Positions 24,020 to 37,040 of a stretch of 64,000 bases of DNA are shown here, piece after piece; position 1 is the stretch's first letter, and each line of letters starts with the position of its first letter. The notes under the pieces were generated by a model. It was not told the DNA's origin. It saw only the letters and a program-made list of their open reading frames with translations, and did not search any database. Origin of the DNA: Hyalella azteca. Lineage: Eukaryota > Arthropoda > Malacostraca > Amphipoda > Hyalellidae. The stretch spans positions 434,001-498,000 of the forward strand of contig NW_025931701.1 of assembly GCF_000764305.2 (NCBI RefSeq). The letters run 5' to 3'. Position numbers and translations under genes: made by a program.

Positions 24020-24800
24020 AAAGATAATTTTACTTCTAGCTGGTACAGGACAGCTGGCTTCACACGTGCGAGTTTCGCTTGTCATCCGCCAAAGTGAGAG
24101 TTGGAATTTACGCTAACAATAAAATCCAACAGGTTGTTTCCGGCCATTTTCTCTAAAATAATTGCCTGAATAACACATAAAACCCTTCAACCTTCTAATT
24201 TAGGAGTTTTAAAAAGATTATGATTGCAGGAGCAATTTTACATGTAAAAAATTACAGGAAAGGAGCACAGAAGATTGGAAACTTTCTGAAAAATAAAATA
24301 TTTCAAATGGAAACATAAGATTGTGTATTTAAAAAATCATGATGTACATAGATCAGTATTTAAACGATCTTCGATATTTGCCCATAATTTATTTAAAATG
24401 AGAAATAAATTAGCGCACAAATAACTTGTGAGCCTGAACTTTCACAGCAAAATTAAAATTAAAATTCATGATCAACCAACGATTTTTAGGAAAATAAATT
24501 TGACATCTTTTTTTCAGTAAAATACAAGTTTAATTAAGTTTTTCAATTAATTGATGTTCATCGCAAGCTATGTTTAAAGAATACGTAACACCATAAAACG
24601 CTCCACGATAGATTTTATCATAATTTAGGTTGACATACTATATTTTAAAGTCATATTAATAGTAAATATTAGATATATAATTTATAATTAACGAAGAACA
24701 AGAAAACTAACAGGTTATTTGAACTCCTTGCCTTTCAATGCCTTGTCAAAATATTAATTTAACAGGAGGCTGGTTCCGGTGAAAGAATTCTATGAACATG
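24020..24800. other. No feature recognised
   Basis: Very AT-rich sequence with no gene, RNA or repeat recognised. Confidence 0.55.
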
Positions 24801-24990
24801 AGCAGCTTCAACATCAACACGATGTAAGCTCTAGCAGCTTCAACATCAACACGATGTAAGCTCTAGCAGCTTCAACATCAACACGATGTAAGCTCAAAGC
24901 TTCAACATCAACTCGACGTAAGCTCTAGCAGCTTCAACATTAACACGACGTAAGCTCTAGCAGCTTCAACATCAACACGACGTAAGCTCT
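24801..24990. repeat. 32-bp minisatellite, about 6 units
   Basis: Units contain AGCAGCTTCAACATCAACAC followed by GATGTAAGCTCT or GACGTAAGCTCT. The first three units carry GATG and the last three GACG. The fourth unit has lost several bases at its left edge. This split suggests two rounds of local expansion. Confidence 0.93.
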
Positions 24991-26100
24991 ACAAGTTCGT
25001 CACGATAATGGCTGAAGAAGGGACAAAATCATCTAAAGCCTTAATTGTGAACTAGTCAGGAAAATAACTTGCACCAAAACGTCATTTTAAATTAAGTATT
25101 TTAGATTAAAGAATGTTAAAATAATTACAATAAAATTCTCATTGTAGAGAAGAGAAACCAAAATAATTTTAAACAATCACGTCCAACGTACACTACGTAT
25201 TGAGGTTCTCTGTAGCTGTAAAAACCAAGAACTTGGGTTTCGCTGAAGCACATTTAATTCTAGCATTGCTAAGTTTAAGAGTGATAAAGTTCTGCGAATA
25301 ATTGTTCAGTCGTTCTCAGACTTGCTATTTGATTCAAGCTTGGATATCAATACCTGGCAATCGTGTCTCGGTTAAACTGTCAATTCCCTCCTGGACTTGG
25401 CACGATATCAGTACACGTAAGTTTCAATTTTTTTTTCAAAGAAGTATGTCTCTTTTCTATCAATAAACAACCAGTGCCTCCTTAAACCTATACGCAATTG
25501 AACTTTTTGTAATACAATAACAAAATCAATCAATCTTTATCTAGATTGAAGTATCGTTAGAAAAACACAGCGACTGACGGGCAGGTGACAGCTTCTAATA
25601 ATAACTATGCGCGATATGAAAGTAAAACAGTATAAATAAATTGATTTAAGCTTCAATCAATGTGTTGTCAATACAGCAAGGAACTCTAAGCCGTAAATGA
25701 ACTCTTGCGCATATCCGTATTAATTTTTGAACAAAAACAAAGAAACCACCGAGAGAAAATAAGCAGTGGACGAAGACGACTAAAAAAGCTCCCTAGAAAA
25801 CAAGAGGCCCAATCGTCTGAGCGATCTAGTCTCATAGGCCATCATTTGCAGTCTGGTTGGTAATGATAGTGGCGGAGCAGTGATCAGAATGTGCAGCGAG
25901 GCAGCGAAGGATCGATCCATAGCCACCTCGATCTCGAGATAGGGCCTCACTGGCACGCACACTCCACGCTACGATCACTGGACAACGCCATATGGACGCG
26001 CCAACAGACCTTGCCGGCCGCTGTTTACCTCATGGATCCGTCAACACGGCCTTCCTCTCGTACGCGAGGCCTCCAGTACGATTAGTGTGAGTTCACTGGG
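24991..26100. other. No gene recognised
   Basis: AT-rich sequence. A GC-richer part at 25860-26085 has short open frames on both strands without recognisable motifs. Confidence 0.5.
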
Positions 26101-26210
26101 AATAATTTATTATAATTATTAATAATAAATTATTACTATTAAAATTAATATTAATTAATAGTATTAATTTAATACTATTAATATTAATATTAATTAATAG
26201 TATTAATTTA
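26101..26210. repeat. Pure A/T block with internal duplication
   Basis: About 110 bp consist almost only of A and T, built from ATTAATA, TAATATTAA and ATTAATAGTATTAAT motifs. The segment ATTAATTAATAGTATTAATTT occurs twice (near 26149 and 26189). Several of the motifs are self-complementary, so the block can fold back. Confidence 0.85.
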
Positions 26211-29200
26211 CAGCCTTATGCTTCTCAGTCGAAGAAATCAGAATGGACGAAAGTTTCAACTGAAGTTAACGTCAAAGTTAATCTTAATTTTCTATTGATA
26301 AAACAATGAACAGAATTGCTGTGATTTTTTTGCTAGGTTATACATGCCAGAATCTAAGCACTAAAGCTACAAAATTGGAAATGTTACAAAAACTATTCGC
26401 CAATTTATCTTGATAGAACATCGATCAGTCCGTTTCAAATTTACCGTAGCCCGAGTTGTGAGGAAAATACATAACAGAAGAAATAACAGTCACTTGATAC
26501 TTCATTGAAGTGTAAACACACCACAAAAAAATTATCACAAAACATGAACAGAGGAGTTGATATAATGCAGAAGAAATAAGTTTTGAGTTTGAAATGTGAC
26601 TTCTGGCTCTCAATTGAATATTTGTTATTATTATCATCCGTTTTGCGGAAATTAGCATGGCGTATGTGATAACAAAGATAACCTCAACAATAACCTACAA
26701 ATCAGTGATGAACAGCAGAAATAAACATTTTGTCCATAACCATTAATACAAAAACAATATCATGGCAACATCGCGTCATGATACACACAATCATTTTGAT
26801 ACACCCAGAGCTATATGGGAGATATTGTTCAAATAGTGATATAAGTTTTGCTCGTGTTTGGTATCATCCAACCCAGTTTGACACAGCAAAACGCTGTTTC
26901 ATTGCTACATATATACGATCTTTGTTACAATCCATTCATCCATCTGCGTGTGCGCTCCATCTAATATTCTTTTACTTGACACAGCCGATGTCAGCAAACA
27001 CCGATTTGAATCTATTTCTTTGACTACTGCAGTCTCGATTAGTTAGAGCTTAGGTTTACTATTTTTTCAATTCAAAGTTTAAAAACACTTAAAGAATGTT
27101 ACGTCATTCACTGACTGGATTGTAGTTGTCTACACTATGCCGACTGTGACTTTCGTACGCGACACTCAAAGCAGCGAATGTATCCTGACCATTCAAGTTA
27201 TGCTCGTGTGTACACAGACAGTTTCATTCATGAGCTGCAGACGGAACTAACAGCGGTCAAGACATGCAGCTACATCAAAGCCACCATTGTCAGATGACTG
27301 CCTTGCTACTCATGTGAAAATATTGATCAAATAACTCTAATATTGTGATAGTAAGGCGATAGTCAAAACATGAGGCAGAGAGCCTATGACTGACCTCATT
27401 AATTCATTGCACAAGATAAATGCGGGCAAAAATGCTGGTCAGCACACACAACGATGAACTGTTTACACGAGTAAACGGCCCTCCTTCTCTTCTTCGTAAA
27501 CATGAATGGTCTTATGCAGAGAGTTCTAATTAGACTACTGAACGAGAAAGATAAGTGATGTGATGTGCATGTTTTTCTAAATCGATAATTGTTATTCTAA
27601 ATTGACGCATTTAATGGCTCAATGTATATGAGGCTAATAGAAATATGAAGTATTTAGGACATAAAAAATGTAAAAAATATAAAAGTATTTGTAAAATAAA
27701 AAAATCGTTTAATAGACCAAGGAAATGGAAGGATTTGAATTTAACGAATAGTTGTTTATCTAGTAAAAATAATGATGAAAAATAAGATTTTGGAATCGTG
27801 ATTGTAACGAGGAATCAGTACCACCGTCAGCCATCAAGTGACTGTGCTAATTATTCGTGTTAATTGTGAGCAAGTTAGTTTTGACGAGGCGTTGTAGAAC
27901 TCGTCCACAATGCGTCCTTACAACATTATTACATATACAACTTTATTAGAAAACAAAAATTATTGTAACAACGAAGAAAGAATAATTGAATTGGTATGCT
28001 GATAAGTTAGGGGAGCATGACACACAACAGAGAGACCTGACCGGCAAATAAAAATTTTCGAGCAGAATAAAACGAGTCTTCCTGCTCATGAGGTACTGGC
28101 TGCGCCTCATGGTCCCACTGTAGAGTTTAGCCCTGCCGAAATAAGTGATGTAGGCTTGATGTGCTGAAGCATCGATCTCAAGGCACGAAGAAAGTAGTTG
28201 GAATGTTAATTCCACAAAGACGGCACCAATCTTCCGACATCAATAAGAACATTTGATGAGAATTATCCCGCTGAAACGTTTTCTAGCAACTGAGCTATTG
28301 GATGAAGAATCTACATCTGTTGCAGCAAATCTACGGAGAACACGCAAGAGCACATACCAACAACTCTGCTCCTTCGCAAAATGGAAATAATGTCAACCCA
28401 GAAAGAAGCATCCTAACAAATATTATAATACGATATAATCTTATGAAAGACCACGTCTCGAACATTAGGAACAGAAAGATTGTTTATCGTAGGTAAACTA
28501 TTAACACATTGCAATAAAGTGGCATGCATCAAATTGGCGGTTTGTAGGCAGAAATTTCAGGGAAACTTTATTTTTCATGACTTTTTCTAACTGAGAAATA
28601 CCCAGTAATTACCTTCAATTATAGTTTTACCTAGAATATAGAAAGTATTGCGAAATTTAATGCTTCTGCAACAATTTTGACAAAAAAAATTGAATAACTT
28701 CCCTTCCAAAACGCGTTGAATTAATTATTCAATTTTAATATTCCAGAACACATTCATCACCATGTGATTTAACATAATTGCTTTATACTTTTCAGAAGCA
28801 GTATCGTATTTGTTCAGTGCTACCAGATAAGAATCGACCTTTGCATAATGAAAATCAGCAGTTTTACTTCAGGTCTCTTGAACAAATTAATTAAAAATGG
28901 ACATGAATGAAGTAAAGAATTTAGATTGTAATGCATGTATGCGACCGTTAAAATATGATGCCACGCTTGCGCATGTGATTGATCCAGTCACTAAAGAGCG
29001 CTTGAAAAAAAAACAATTCATCAATTGTTGTTGAATGATTAATTTGCCATTTGAGCAAATTCTTGTTTAAATGCACTAATTATTTGAATTTTTTCTATTA
29101 TAATTCATATTATTATTTTCAGAAGCCCGTTTGGCCTTCATGCTGAACATATAAAAATTATGTATCACAGAAATTCAAGATGTGTATTTGGGGAACAATT

Positions 29201-29213
29201 CAAATATTAAAAA
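26211..29213. other. No gene or repeat recognised
   Basis: Ordinary AT-rich sequence. Open frames of 60-97 codons (for example 26730-27023 and 27946-28215) show no domain, and most lack a convincing start. Confidence 0.5.
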
Positions 29214-29368
29214 TTCCGATGATCGGGGCATCATCTAGCGGCTAGATGATGCTCCGATCATCGGAAATGTGATCAGTATATGTAGCCTCGTATATAGAGC
29301 GCTTAGGCTAAATTCTAGCCTGAGCGCTTTATATACGAGGCTAGATATTCTGATCACATTTCCGATGA
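29214..29368. repeat. Two overlapping near-perfect palindromes
   Basis: Palindrome 1 has 26-bp arms at 29214-29239 and 29241-29266 with a 1-nt centre and one mismatch. Palindrome 2 has ~53-bp arms at 29258-29310 and 29316-29368 with a 5-nt centre and several mismatches. Palindrome 2 reuses the right end of palindrome 1 (CATCGGAAATGTGATCAG) and its complement closes the structure at 29350-29368. The element can adopt alternative cruciforms. It resembles a small foldback transposon, but I found no clear target duplication. Confidence 0.9.
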
Positions 29369-30379
29369 GCACTCAAGCTTAGCAAGCTCCATACACAATG
29401 AAGCCCTCATGCCAGGACCACGACCCAGAGATTTAATTAATTTTTGACAAGATGTGGCGAATGCTGAAGGTTTTGAGAGGAGAAATGTTGTGCCACACAA
29501 CATGGACGAGTTCTGCGAACAAATTTCCACTAGATGCAGAAATGATGGAACACGCAGGAAATGTTTTTTTTTATAATTCAAAAGAAACCACACTTCAACC
29601 TGCTCTACTACAAAAAATTATTAATTAAATCGGTCAACCAGACGTCGGTTGTCCAACATAAATTGTTGAATGTGCTAGATAGAATACGGTGATTTTTCAA
29701 GCAGAAGATTTAAGTGGTTTCAAAAAGAGTGCATTATTGTATGTGCTGTCTTTATTTGTGCAAAATTTAAAATAATGGCATGAAATTAATATAAGAAGGA
29801 TTAAAAATGTTTGCAGTAACGAAATCAGCTACTTATTTTTTTAAATCGATTGAACCATGGATCGCACACAAATGCAACAACAAAAACATGAATAAATTAG
29901 CCGTCTACGCCATACAAGTGACGTTGCCACAGCAGCATTGACCTACCCTAACTCTACTTAATTATTTTCGTAGAGCTGAAAGAAAAAATTGCCTTGGAAT
30001 AAATAAATTAGGTATCGATTATTCCGAAGATCGAAGAAGGCTTGTACTGTTTCCAAGAAAAGCTACTCCAAACCACTACCCATGTGAATTTAGGAAATTT
30101 AAATGATACACATTATGTTCTGTATAAAAAAGTGAATAGTAACGCTGCAGACAATACCGAGTAGGCGAATCTTGCGCCAGTCCAACAAATGTCAACAAAA
30201 ACAACAACGGCAACACGCAAGCGATAGTCGACAAAACAACGTTCAGCAAAAATAACTGGAACACGCGATAGCAGCCATCGTAATAACAAATGGTTAGAAC
30301 CACTGGAAAACGCAACAGTCAATTGTTACATTATTAAACGTCAAACACAGAAACTGTTGTGTGCTATTGTTATAACTTG
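29369..30379. other. No gene recognised
   Basis: AT-rich sequence without a recognised gene. Minus-strand frames at 30076-30322 are hydrophobic and overlap one another in two frames, so neither is called. Confidence 0.5.
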
Positions 30380-30767
30380 CAGTCAAAACAACAGGGAGAA
30401 CACGCGACTGTTCACCGGTTAGATAATGTATGGTAAAAACAACAAGGAGAACACGCGACTGTTCACCGTCGAGACAATGCACGGTCAAAACAACAAGGAG
30501 AACACGCGACTGTTCACCGTCGAGACAATGCACGGTCATAACAACAAGGAGAACACGCGACTGTTCACCATCGAGACAATGCACGGTAAAAACAACAAGG
30601 AGAACACGCGACTGTTCACCATCGAGACAATGCACGGTAAAAACAACAAGGAGAACACGCGACTGTTCACCGTCGAGACAATGTACGGTCATAACAACAA
30701 GGACAACACGCGACTGTTCACCGTCGAGACAATGTACAGTCAATACAAAAAAACGGGTACACGCGGC
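30380..30767. repeat. 51-bp minisatellite, about 7 units
   Basis: Units of 51 bp contain AACAACAAGGAGAACACGCG, ACTGTTCACCGTCGAGACAA and TG(C/T)ACGGT. The outer units are more diverged than the central five. Because 51 is 3 x 17, frames are preserved, and open frames run through the array on both strands (plus 30426-30773 and 30430-30939, minus 30294-30839), each a 17-residue repeat. None has recognisable flanking sequence, so I treat them as array by-products. Confidence 0.95.
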
Positions 30768-32695
30768 CGCTAGCCGTTGCAATAACGTCCGTTCAATTTC
30801 TCGGTTGGAAAAAACCGACATGTCTTCAACACAGTCCAAAAACTTTCATGAGAATAATATCAAAGATAAAATGTGGCTCAATGGCAGCCTTGAAGGCTTT
30901 AGATTAGCACTACAAGAATGTAAATCTCAGCCATCATGAGCACTGCTGCGAGAACGAGGAGGCTCGTCTCTTTAGGCGCAGCCTGCAATCATCTCGGAAA
31001 TTTGTACATTTCCTGCAACGCACTACACAATTTCACTGGAGGCTCATCGTGCATTCCTATGCTTTGTGAAAATTAGACATTCTGACCAGTAATAAGAAAC
31101 AATAACAAACGAGCTTTCACCATTTGTGCGTCGGAGAAAATCTTGAAGCTTTTACCGATCCACAAAACTTGACAGCTATGGAGTCAATTATCATGACCAG
31201 ACCGTTTTATGACCAGACTGCAAGTTTTAACGTTACCAGCAGTAGTAACTATTTTAGATGATATAACACCTGGTCGCTAATTTTTATTTATGAAGTCTCA
31301 TTTTGTTTTCTCTTTTCCGTCGATATGATTTGATTATATTAACGGAAACATTGCCGAGAAAAAGGATTTCGAAAAGTTCTAAGGCGCATCGAGATTTTTT
31401 CTGGTAATATTATACACTTTATAACAATTTTGAACTTAAAGACGAGGAATTGTGTCTTCGAAATATAATTTGAAAGCTTTAGATTACTAACTTATAAGCT
31501 CCCAAATGAACAATATAAAAGTACAAGATTAGGAACCGAATTCTTAGACAAAAAGTATCTTCTGCCGAATCTTAAACTGGTTAAATTCACCGATACTTGA
31601 GGTTTTAAAATATGAATAACTTGAACCTTGAATATCGGGCTGGCGGTGCTGAAGAATAACGTTTAGGCGGTCGCTCCATGCTCTACAATAGAAATAACAA
31701 TGAACAAAACAAAGTATCCGTGAGGTACGACTAAGAAGTCAGAACACAGACCTACGGGAGTGATGTAGCAATTTTATTAGAAGCGATATTTTTATACAAA
31801 TACATGCAAGTGTACCAAATTTCGATGGTGCCTCCATGGTGCACTATGGCACCGCAATAGTCCCTTCCCACTTTACACGCCACAAAAATGTTATTTCCTC
31901 ACAAAATCCGATCTATCTTTGTCGGGCAGAAGGCTGCTCCGAATCCATTGCAAATGTTGTTCACGAATCATAAATAAAGCTTCCTTTTGTCACTAATATT
32001 CTAGCCTATGTTAAACCTTCGGCGATGAATTTATATCGATAAGCGATCGCACGTGTATGTATTCATTCGTACATTTCATCTGACAAGTTACGATGTTTCA
32101 ACATATGAGGTCAATGTTAACAACTCAGCTAGGTCTGCAGGCTAGAAAGGAATGTAAAAACCGTACTCATTGCCTGTGAAGAATCAACAATGAAGGAGTC
32201 TTACTCATATCTATGGACTATGCTTATAAAGAATAAATCCTTTTTCTAGCCGAAGGCTTGAAGTCGCATCTTAACTCGAAACGAAACGTTATCGTTGCAT
32301 GGCTCGAATTTATTTCCGTTATCCGAGAAATTAATTCAAATCTTCACCTCCTTCAAGATTCCCAAATAATTCTCGTTGAGTTTGATCACTCTTGCGATGA
32401 CGCCAATGAGATGCTCACTCTCAACGCAGCGCACGCTGCTGATGTGAAGCCGCCTGTCCGGTATGCCGGCGCGTGGCGAACAAGCGATCGGGTTTTGGTT
32501 TCAAGAAGTGACGAGAATTTCACGCTCAATTTGGAGGTGCGAAACGAAACCCCGCAAGTACCAATTACGGCCGCAGCCCCGGACCCCCAACCCCCCTGGC
32601 GGCCTGACCAGGCCGGTCTCTACCTACTCCCCTGCACCCAAGCTGCCCGCATCCTCCCTTCCCCTCGCACTCTCACCCTCTTTTGCCGCCTTATC
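30768..32695. other. No gene recognised; GC rises toward the right end
   Basis: AT-rich until about 32250, then more balanced sequence up to the pyrimidine-rich array. A 372-codon plus-strand frame (32258-33376) starts only at TTG and derives most of its length from two tandem arrays. Its first ~120 residues match no family I recognise. Confidence 0.45.
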
Positions 32696-32998
32696 CCCAT
32701 TTTGCCCGTCCCTCCACCTAATGCCCGTCCTCTCCTCCTCGTGCCCGTCCTCTCCTCCTCGTGCCCGTCCCTCAACCTTGTGCCCGTCCTCTCCTCCTCG
32801 TGCCCGTCCTCTCCTCCTCGTGCCCGCCCTCTCCTCCTCGTGCCCGTCCTCTCCTCCTCGTGCCCGTCCTCTCTCCTCGTGCCCGTCCTCTCTCCTCGTG
32901 CCCGTCCCTCCACCTTGTGCCCGTCCCTCCATCTGATGCCCGTCCTCTACTCCTCGTGCCCGTCCTCTCCACCTAATGCCCGTCCTCTCCTCCTCTTC
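32696..32998. repeat. ~20-bp pyrimidine-rich minisatellite, about 15 units
   Basis: Variants of CGTCCTCTCCTCCTCGTGCC, of 17-20 bp, repeat across about 300 bp. Sub-types with CTCCACCT(A/T)ATGCC and CTCAACCTTGTGCC are interspersed. The plus strand is almost all C and T, and the complement is G/A-rich with frequent GGG and GAGGAGGAG runs. The frames on both strands (plus 32463-32976, minus 32620-32972) all translate this array. Confidence 0.93.
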
Positions 32999-33235
32999 CC
33001 CTTCCTAAATTCTGTACCACTATTCTCTACTCTCCTCTTTTTGAAGGCCCTATCTTCCTTTTGCCCGTACTTCATCTCTCAGTCGAATTCTCAGAACTTA
33101 GAACATAAAATGATGACACATTTTTATACCGGCAAATTCACCGAAACGCTTGGAATGTGCCACAATACACGCAATAGTTCATTGCGCAGCAGAAGCGAGC
33201 CGCAGGAACCCTTTTCCTCGCTGGAAATCTGTAGT
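32999..33235. other. Non-repetitive spacer between arrays
   Basis: Continuation of the long TTG-start open frame between two arrays. No recognisable motif. Confidence 0.45.
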
Positions 33236-33330
33236 GAAGTGGGTCATCGTCGTGATGAAGTGGGTCATCGTCGTGATGAAGTGGGTCATCGTCGTGATGA
33301 AGTGGGTCATCGTCGTGATGAAGTGGGTCA
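33236..33330. repeat. 21-bp minisatellite, 4.5 identical units
   Basis: Four identical GAAGTGGGTCATCGTCGTGAT units are followed by a partial one. As 21 is a multiple of 3, a 7-residue acidic/basic repeat appears in one frame. The identity of the units points to recent expansion. Confidence 0.96.
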
Positions 33331-36300
33331 CCAACACTTGCAGGATGACGACACCGACATGCCGAGCGTATCATGACATCATGACTGGACACATAGATTC
33401 AGGGTGAAATTTCTCTAAGTCAGAAACCGTGCACATAACAGAATGAAAAAGTAGCAATAAATGAAAAAGGGACAATACCTGAACTATGATAAGTTAAACT
33501 GTTAAAGGGACGAAGGGTATTTAATTAAGATTAAAAAATAAGATTTTATGTAACAATCATTTTTATACGAGTATTATCTGTAGGAATATTCCACAATAAG
33601 AATTAGGTCCATCGTGACGTCCATTCCTCATGCACAATAGAAAATTGAGTTGATCAGATCATTTTTGGTACCTCATGATAACATATGTGATCTGTTAATG
33701 ACATGCCAGTCATGTTAATAGCATAAAATGTAAAATTGGCCCGATTTAAATTAAGAATTTTTGATGAAAATGCCAGACAATGACAAAGATTAACACAAAA
33801 ATTATTTTCATTGTAGCTGCAGGCATTTCTTCCCCCTGTCATTAGGAGATATAAGAAATGAGGCGTCTGTTTCCTGAGGCCATGAATTTCTGACTTTCGC
33901 AGTGACGTTGCGTCGATTAGTCTGTTGTGAATTCTTGGAAATTACAGTCAACAAATAAAAATTCACAATACGAGAGTAATATCGACGACCGCGGCGAGAT
34001 TTAAATTCCTCTAAACGGCGTCGACAAATTCTAACACTCCACTGTCAGCCTGAGCAAACTCAGCGCAAATGATGAGTAGGTTTGAGCCTGTGATGCTTGG
34101 CGATTGCTACGTAGTTGCAGGGTAGACTCCGTCACAGTAGAAACGTAGTTGAACCGGTGCTGAAACAGGGCTGGGAATTTCTAGTCTAAATCGGTCATTT
34201 TTGCTCGGCCGCGTCTCTTGTCCGCGCCAAAGTCGGCCGTAGGGCTGCGACGGACGGGGTTATTCTAGTATGTGAAATTGTAATGGGAACAGAAATGAGA
34301 GGATATCATGAATAGAACCCGTAAATATTATAGTTGGTTGTTCAAACGTATTATTAGAACAATTGCACTGCCGGAGTGACGTACAGAATGCTCCCTACAC
34401 GGTTCGCGTTCGTTCAAAATGATTCTGAATACGATAGGAAAACGATTTTGATAAAGATATAGATTGATTAAATTAAATTAAATTTCATATGATTAAATTT
34501 TATAGAAATGGTAATCGTTATAAAACCGATCAATTGGCAGTTGTATAAAATCCATTCAACGATATCACGTTTGCTGTCTTACAGGGAGACTCGATCTGGG
34601 GGAAGGTCTGGTTTATAAATCAAACTCCACATTAATTTTACGTTGGAATTACTTATGTTCAAGGGTGGCAAACATCGTCATCGATCGCTTGAGTATATGG
34701 ATGCAACGATCAGACAGAATCAATCGTCATTCTGCCTTAAACGATCTAAAAATTGACAAAGAAATTCAGGAAACGTCAGCAATTTTTTTCCCTAGATATG
34801 AGCACATTTGTCTCAAACGATTTTTAAAACAAATTAAAACAAAAACTTTTGCAGGAATACAAGCATTTTCATGTGGATATTTTGTTCTCTTTCTAATAAC
34901 ACTCATTTAAAAATTGAAAAGAAACAACATTGAATGTAGAAATTGTGTGCAGCCATAATATGTAAGGAACATGGACGTTGTCAGTAAACATGATTACAAA
35001 ATGAAAAAGATACCATGCAAAAGAAGAACAAATGAAATATTAACGCTCAACATATTGAGTTCATGTGTAGATTTTGAAGTGAAATTTCGCAAAGTAACCG
35101 TGAAGAAAATTTTTTGACTGAAAAAGAATTTTTATTCTGATCTGCCTTTCTTTTCCGGTGTAGGAGTAACGAGTAACAACGATATATTGTACAAGAGTAA
35201 CATTAAGTTCGATTATCATCAATGAACATTTAAGCGAAACACGATTGGCTAGGACCATCTCACGCAACACGGGTTAAAAGAAACACCTTTACAGAAATTT
35301 TTCCAATAAAACTAGCGTCTGATGACTTGGCGTAAATAATAGTAGGAGTTTTAGCAGCGACGACAAAAAGAAGTGAAAGTCCGGGTTAAGTTATGAGTAG
35401 CATTTAGCGCCGTTATCAGATGGAGAGCTTGCCAAGAGGCCTCTTGTACCCAAATTGTGAGAGCTAAAATTTAGTAGGAAGCTTTTCTTCCTAGCGACCT
35501 AAGGTTTATCAGGTGTAAATTCACCTGTTCATGGGTGCAGGATGTCTTTCATTTTGATAGATTATTGTAAATTCAGTGCGAGGTTATGAAGAATTTACTT
35601 GTACTTTAGGTACTGACGAACAGGGATAAAATTTTCGCCCGTTATCTTTGACCGGTATAATGTATATAAAATACAATATTGAATATTGTTCGTGAAAGAA
35701 ATGCTAGATATTTTTTCCATAGTTAGTATTAGCTTATAAAAAACTGTTGTTGGATTAATCAACGATTCTTTTATCTCTTGAAAGATCTTTACATCATCAA
35801 ATAGAACCCGCAATTACTTTCAAGCTTACAGTTGTTTATATTTGATGTTTGGTAGTGTGTACTGTACAAAACAATGAATTTTTGATATTGTAAAACCTTC
35901 TTTACATCGCTGAAACTACCTAGCCGATTATAAACGATTACAGTTCGCTTGCTCATATTGCAATTGGCGTGTTTAGCAAGCCGAGTTGTACGTACAGTAA
36001 TGCGATGCCTGAGGTCGACAAGAGCTTTTGGATGAAGAGGGCATCTTGAAAACTTGTAAGTCTGGCCAAAGTATTGTGGAGGAGCGAGCTTCAGACGAGC
36101 TGGAAACAGTGAGGTGTCATGCCGTAATGATGGGTCTGTCACACGAAACTCTCAACAAGTGCTACACAAATGATGGTCTCTTCCATAAATGATAGGACTA
36201 CACGGACAAACTTCCAGAACACAATGTGCAAGTAGCACTAGACATTACGAAGGCATCATAAGCATCGTCGGTGAAAGGCACACAAGTGATTATGGTTCAG

Positions 36301-36944
36301 CACTTTGATGAATTACCTGAGGAGGCCTGGGTCATTTTCCTCATGAAATAATGAGTAGGTAGACCGCAAGAAGTTAATAAATGATGCAAGAGGACACTGA
36401 AATGTAAATTAAGTAAGTTTCAGAAAAGATCTAAGAAAATTGCCGCTTGTGTAAAGGTTAAAATTAGAATTCATTAATTAAACCTTTAATTCCAACTCCT
36501 GAGCTTTCTCTGGACATACAATACAAAAGAAAAAAAATTATATTATTAACTATAATAAAAAGTAACAAAAATTAGAAAACAGCAACTATAGAGCATATGA
36601 TCGGTAATTCATTCAGTCGTAGACCATTCAAATACTGCAAATAAGTCGAGCTTACAAGATGAAATAATTCAACTAACGAAAGAAAGACCTTACACATCGT
36701 TAAGCGTCTTTAAATATTGTATCTTACGAAGTTTGGCTATAGCTCACTAATGATCTATCAAATTTGACGTATATATTTTTTAGATAACGAGTTGCCTATG
36801 GACTCGATGTTGGTGCCGATGACGAAAATCCTGCAGTTCACTATAAGAGTGTCGAATAGTTTACTAATTATATCGATATTATTAAAATTAAAATTATATA
36901 CTTATTAGTTTACTTCTTATATATAGTCTACTTATATTAGTAAA
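33331..36944. other. No gene recognised
   Basis: AT-rich sequence with a GC-richer patch at 33990-34265. The sequence at 35980-36360 looks somewhat more complex and contains a 117-codon minus-strand frame (35789-36142). I could not assign it to any transposase or host family in either direction. Confidence 0.45.
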
Positions 36945-37040
36945 CTGGATAGAGGGGACGAGCTATTACTTTAGGGACGTTTCAATGAATAATAATTGCG
37001 TCGTATTAGTACACCTGGGTTTAAATTTACTTGCAGTAAT
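36945..37040. repeat. Dispersed repeat, copy 1
   Basis: The stretch with GAGGGGACGAGCTATTACTTT, then AATAATAATTGCG and TTAGTACACCTGGGTTTA, aligns with 43006-43100 at about three bases in four over ~85 bp, in the same orientation. It is likely a fragment of an unidentified interspersed element. Confidence 0.55.

Noticed and set aside
30294..30939. Open frames of 115-181 codons on both strands
   Set aside because: They are generated by the 51-bp array, have no recognisable unique domain, and contradict one another as genes.
32258..33376. 372-codon plus-strand open frame, the longest in the window
   Set aside because: It starts at TTG, not ATG. More than half of it translates two tandem arrays, and the non-repeat part matches no family I recognise.
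35980..36360. Segment that looks like a decayed transposase or exon
   Set aside because: I translated parts of both strands and could not match catalytic motifs or any family, so naming it would be invention.
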